Assembly: GCA_017459225.1 (NCBI GenBank)
Contig: JAFUDL010000094.1
Span: 1-6,213 of the forward strand
DNA from: Kiritimatiellia bacterium
GTDB lineage: Bacteria > Verrucomicrobiota > Kiritimatiellia > RFP12 > UBA1067
DNA length: 6,213 nt
Direction: 5' to 3'
The position numbers were made by a program, and so were the translations under genes. Numbering within the stretch: position 1 is the stretch's first letter; each line of letters starts with the position of its first letter. Below the pieces are notes generated by a model, which saw only the letters and a list, made by a program, of their open reading frames with translations, was not told the origin of the DNA and did no database searches. Below, piece after piece: positions 4,485 to 6,213 of this stretch.

Positions 4485-5669
4485 TCACTTTTCCTTCGGC
4501 TTTGCAGGAATGCGTCCACAGCCTGACCTTTCAAGATTCTGAGGATCAAGGAATACTATATTTCCAGGATCCTCTTTGGGGTCAAACATGTCAAGCGCCC
4601 GACTCAATCGTTCAAATTCCGCACCCTTGGGCGAGACGGCTGCCATGGCTTCGTGCAATGCGTAGATTCTGACATTCGTTGGCGTTTTCTTCTGTACAAG
4701 GAACTGCTGCTCGAATTCAGCGCGCAATATCGCCATGGGATACGGAATGCCGCCACATATCCGATATTTCTCCAACCGCTCAGGACGATACCCCTTCTTT
4801 TTTATCTGTCGCTCCTCCGCAAGCACCTTGTCGCACAACCAGTCCACGAACGCCACATCTTCATCCGTCCTGGCCTTCTTCCGAGCTTTCTGAAAGTCAG
4901 CCTCCGTTCCCCAGATGGCAATCCACGGCAATCCCAGAAGCCGCTGATCTCCTAATGAATTCAAATGAGCTTCGTCCTTTAGCAGCGTGCCGTCCATGAC
5001 GGCAAGAAGTCGTTCAAATTCCGCGTTCAATGCTGGTGTATGGTCAAGGCTCCGCCACCTGGCCGACAATTCGTGAACTACACGGTGCTTGCCGTCAAGA
5101 CGCTTCCAATTGTCCACGCCAATGTTCTGAAGCCCTTTCAGCATGCACATGAGAAGAGACTGGGCATGCTCTTCTCCCAGATAATGTCCCAGCACACCAG
5201 GATCGATCTCCACAATGGCCAGCATATTATCAATCGAGAAGCATCTTGGCATATAGCCTTCACAGTCCACCAAACGGCTGGCAAAATACACCTGCATCAA
5301 TTCTGGTTCGCGAGAATCAAATTGCATCACCCCCGTGACAAAATCCTCATTCTTGTCCAGCACCGTCCATTGGGAACACTTCCGCCCGACATCCGCCTCC
5401 ACGTCCAGCAACGTAAAATATAAATCTCTGCGTGCTTTGACCATTTTCAAGAGGCCGGATAAACCATCTGCTTCAGAAAATCCATCTCTCGAATACAGGG
5501 ACAGATCAAAACCATAGCGAAGGCATTCCTCCAAATGAACCTTTGCGGAAATATCACCATATTTCTCAAGACTGCATTGTTCAGTTGTCTGGCACCCCGC
5601 CAGGACTAACACTACCAATGCCACGCTCATCAACGACTTGCGAATCTCTTTAGAAGTTTCTTTGTTCAT
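4485..5669 (-). CDS. Large putative lipoprotein downstream of the orphan tip
   Basis: The family is not recognised. The product is 394 residues from the ATG at 5669, chosen because AAAGGAGC lies 7 bases upstream; the in-frame ATG at 5690 has no such site. The N-terminus is a clear lipoprotein signal: K-rich head (MNKETSKEIRK), hydrophobic core (SVALVVLVLA) and lipobox LAGC with Cys26 as the lipidated residue, so the protein is expected to be anchored in the outer or inner membrane. The mature part is mostly charged, probably alpha-helical, with EFE-containing segments (NAEFERLL, RAEFEQQF, GAEFERLS) that may be degenerate helical repeats. There are no enzymatic motifs I can name. The gene follows the orphan HExxH ORF, whose stop overlaps the 5690 ATG by 4 bases (ATGA), implying coupled translation. 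By analogy with the RHS toxin and its adjacent lipoprotein it may be an immunity or envelope partner protein; this is inference only. Confidence 0.8.
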   Translation of the reverse strand: MNKETSKEIRKSLMSVALVVLVLAGCQTTEQCSLEKYGDISAKVHLEECLRYGFDLSLYSRDGFSEADGLSGLLKMVKARRDLYFTLLDVEADVGRKCSQWTVLDKNEDFVTGVMQFDSREPELMQVYFASRLVDCEGYMPRCFSIDNMLAIVEIDPGVLGHYLGEEHAQSLLMCMLKGLQNIGVDNWKRLDGKHRVVHELSARWRSLDHTPALNAEFERLLAVMDGTLLKDEAHLNSLGDQRLLGLPWIAIWGTEADFQKARKKARTDEDVAFVDWLCDKVLAEERQIKKKGYRPERLEKYRICGGIPYPMAILRAEFEQQFLVQKKTPTNVRIYALHEAMAAVSPKGAEFERLSRALDMFDPKEDPGNIVFLDPQNLERSGCGRIPAKPKEK

Positions 5670-5676
5670 TTTGCAA

Positions 5677-5684
5677 GCTCCTTT
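5677..5684 (-). promoter_or_regulatory. Shine-Dalgarno site of the large lipoprotein gene
   Basis: The minus strand reads AAAGGAGC, 7 bases before the ATG at 5669. It overlaps the codons following the alternative ATG at 5690 and so argues for the shorter start. Confidence 0.7.
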
Positions 5685-5686
5685 GC

Positions 5687-6091
5687 TCATTTAGATTTAG
5701 AAAGTTCCGAATATATCTCCGCATCAACATCAAAATTTCCTGTCATTATAGGTTGTTCTGAAAGCCATAAGAATCCCCCGCGTTCAAATGACACTTTTTC
5801 GACAGAGTCTAACGTCTCACTGATTTTTGCCTCTAGTTCCCAAAATTTTTTCATCGTACTGGCATCAATTACATTAACACTACGTTTAAGACTTTCGTGA
5901 CAAGCGGCAGGGGTCAATCCAAATGCTATTAATTTCCCAATTTCAGACTCAGCATCAGAAAATACCCTCAACAATCCACGAGCGATGGCTACATGCTTGC
6001 CTTCATGGTTCTTCACCTGATCTGCAAAAGTCTTTGAAATCTTATAGCCCATAAACTTATCTTCTGCATGAACTAAATAGTGTCTGCCCAT
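5687..6091 (-). CDS. Orphan HExxH toxin-tip-like ORF (probably displaced, possibly not expressed)
   Basis: The ORF is 134 residues from the ATG at 6091. It contains NHEGKHVAIARG with HExxH at residues 29-33, preceded by GRHYL (2-6). The RHS tip in this window has the same arrangement: GRYTL, then 29 residues later QHEEKHVKIV. Spacing differs by two, and D, G-R, L, E and HE-x-K-H-V are shared. The two are therefore likely members of one domain family, perhaps zinc-dependent peptidases. The ATG has no Shine-Dalgarno, and the frame stays open 27 codons upstream to a TAG near 6172; that upstream stretch also resembles the RHS tip (a Cys, then an I-x-D-x-x-GR pattern). It is thus more likely the 3' end of a toxin tip cut from its RHS shell than a free-standing gene. 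AT-rich (21/60 G+C in 5701-5760). Its stop overlaps the alternative start of the next lipoprotein by 4 bases. Confidence 0.6.
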   Translation of the reverse strand: MGRHYLVHAEDKFMGYKISKTFADQVKNHEGKHVAIARGLLRVFSDAESEIGKLIAFGLTPAACHESLKRSVNVIDASTMKKFWELEAKISETLDSVEKVSFERGGFLWLSEQPIMTGNFDVDAEIYSELSKSK

Positions 6092-6147
6092 TAAATCAAA
6101 AATGCTAGAATTCTCCGATTTACGCTTGCATGATTCGTCTGGTAATG

Positions 6148-6213
6148 CTATACTATGTGCAAAGAAATCCTAGGGGATGCCCCGAAATCCCCGCACTTTT
6201 CAGGAGAAAGCGC
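6148..6213 (-). pseudogene. C-terminal fragment of an ORF entering from the right edge
   Basis: A minus-strand frame open from the window edge ends at TAG 6148-6150, giving 21 residues (EKCGDFGASPRIS in the middle). It covers the GGGGAT palindrome. It could be the end of an upstream gene or chance translation of a repeat; too little is visible to decide. Confidence 0.2.
6173..6192. repeat. Short GC-rich palindrome near the right edge
   Basis: GGGGAT (6173-6178) and ATCCCC (6187-6192) form a 6-bp stem around an 8-base loop. It lies upstream of the orphan tip ORF, just before the point where its open frame begins, and may mark the junction of that fragment. Confidence 0.4.

Noticed and set aside
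3857..4549. Long minus-strand open frame of 230 codons
   Set aside because: It is translation of the simple repeats and hairpins (runs such as PQPETRNPQPETRN); no domain, no ribosome site, and it overlaps the end of the lipoprotein gene.
5040..5423. Plus-strand ORF of 127 codons
   Set aside because: Antisense shadow of the large lipoprotein gene, with no start signal or recognisable motif.

Overview
The window holds six protein-coding regions, all on the minus strand, plus a repeat-dense non-coding block of about 800 bases. Read in the direction of transcription (right to left) the order is: a fragment entering from the right edge; an orphan toxin-tip-like ORF with an HExxH motif (6091-5687); a 394-residue lipoprotein (5669-4485); the repeat and hairpin cluster (about 4480-3670); a 5'-truncated RHS-family polymorphic toxin with its own HExxH tip (3669-2134); a cysteine-rich lipoprotein starting 1 base after the toxin (2132-1497); an ECF-type sigma factor (1493-882); and a Hanks-type Ser/Thr protein kinase (865 to beyond the left edge).

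The organism looks like a member of the Planctomycetes-Verrucomicrobia-Chlamydiae group, possibly Kiritimatiellota or a relative. This is inferred from the ECF sigma plus Ser/Thr kinase tandem, the RHS core wording, and the many simple-sequence dispersed repeats (CACAGAGG-type, GACTTC-type, GGACAAAGGACAG-type, TTTCTGGTTTCTGG-type). No taxonomic marker gene is present, so this is tentative. Base composition is mosaic. Sampled 60-base lines give 43/60 G+C in the kinase and 41/60 in the RHS core, but 19/60 in the RHS tip and 21/60 in the orphan tip.

Functionally there are two parts. The left part (sigma plus kinase, 16 bases apart, each with a good Shine-Dalgarno) is a high-GC regulatory pair. 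The right part is an RHS toxin-tip locus in which [HExxH tip, then lipoprotein] occurs twice. The first tip is fused to a remnant of RHS core. The second has no start signal of its own and looks like a displaced orphan tip. The lipoproteins are candidate envelope-located immunity or partner proteins; this rests on position only.

Between the two modules lies the cluster: two copies of a roughly 107-bp element with inverted ends, a 41-bp-arm imperfect hairpin, nested palindromes, and G/T-rich tandem repeats. One copy of the roughly 107-bp element and two inverted CAGAG-type repeats are translated inside the RHS ORF. The RHS 5' end is therefore a chimera of repeats and core, which suggests repeat-mediated rearrangement at this locus.
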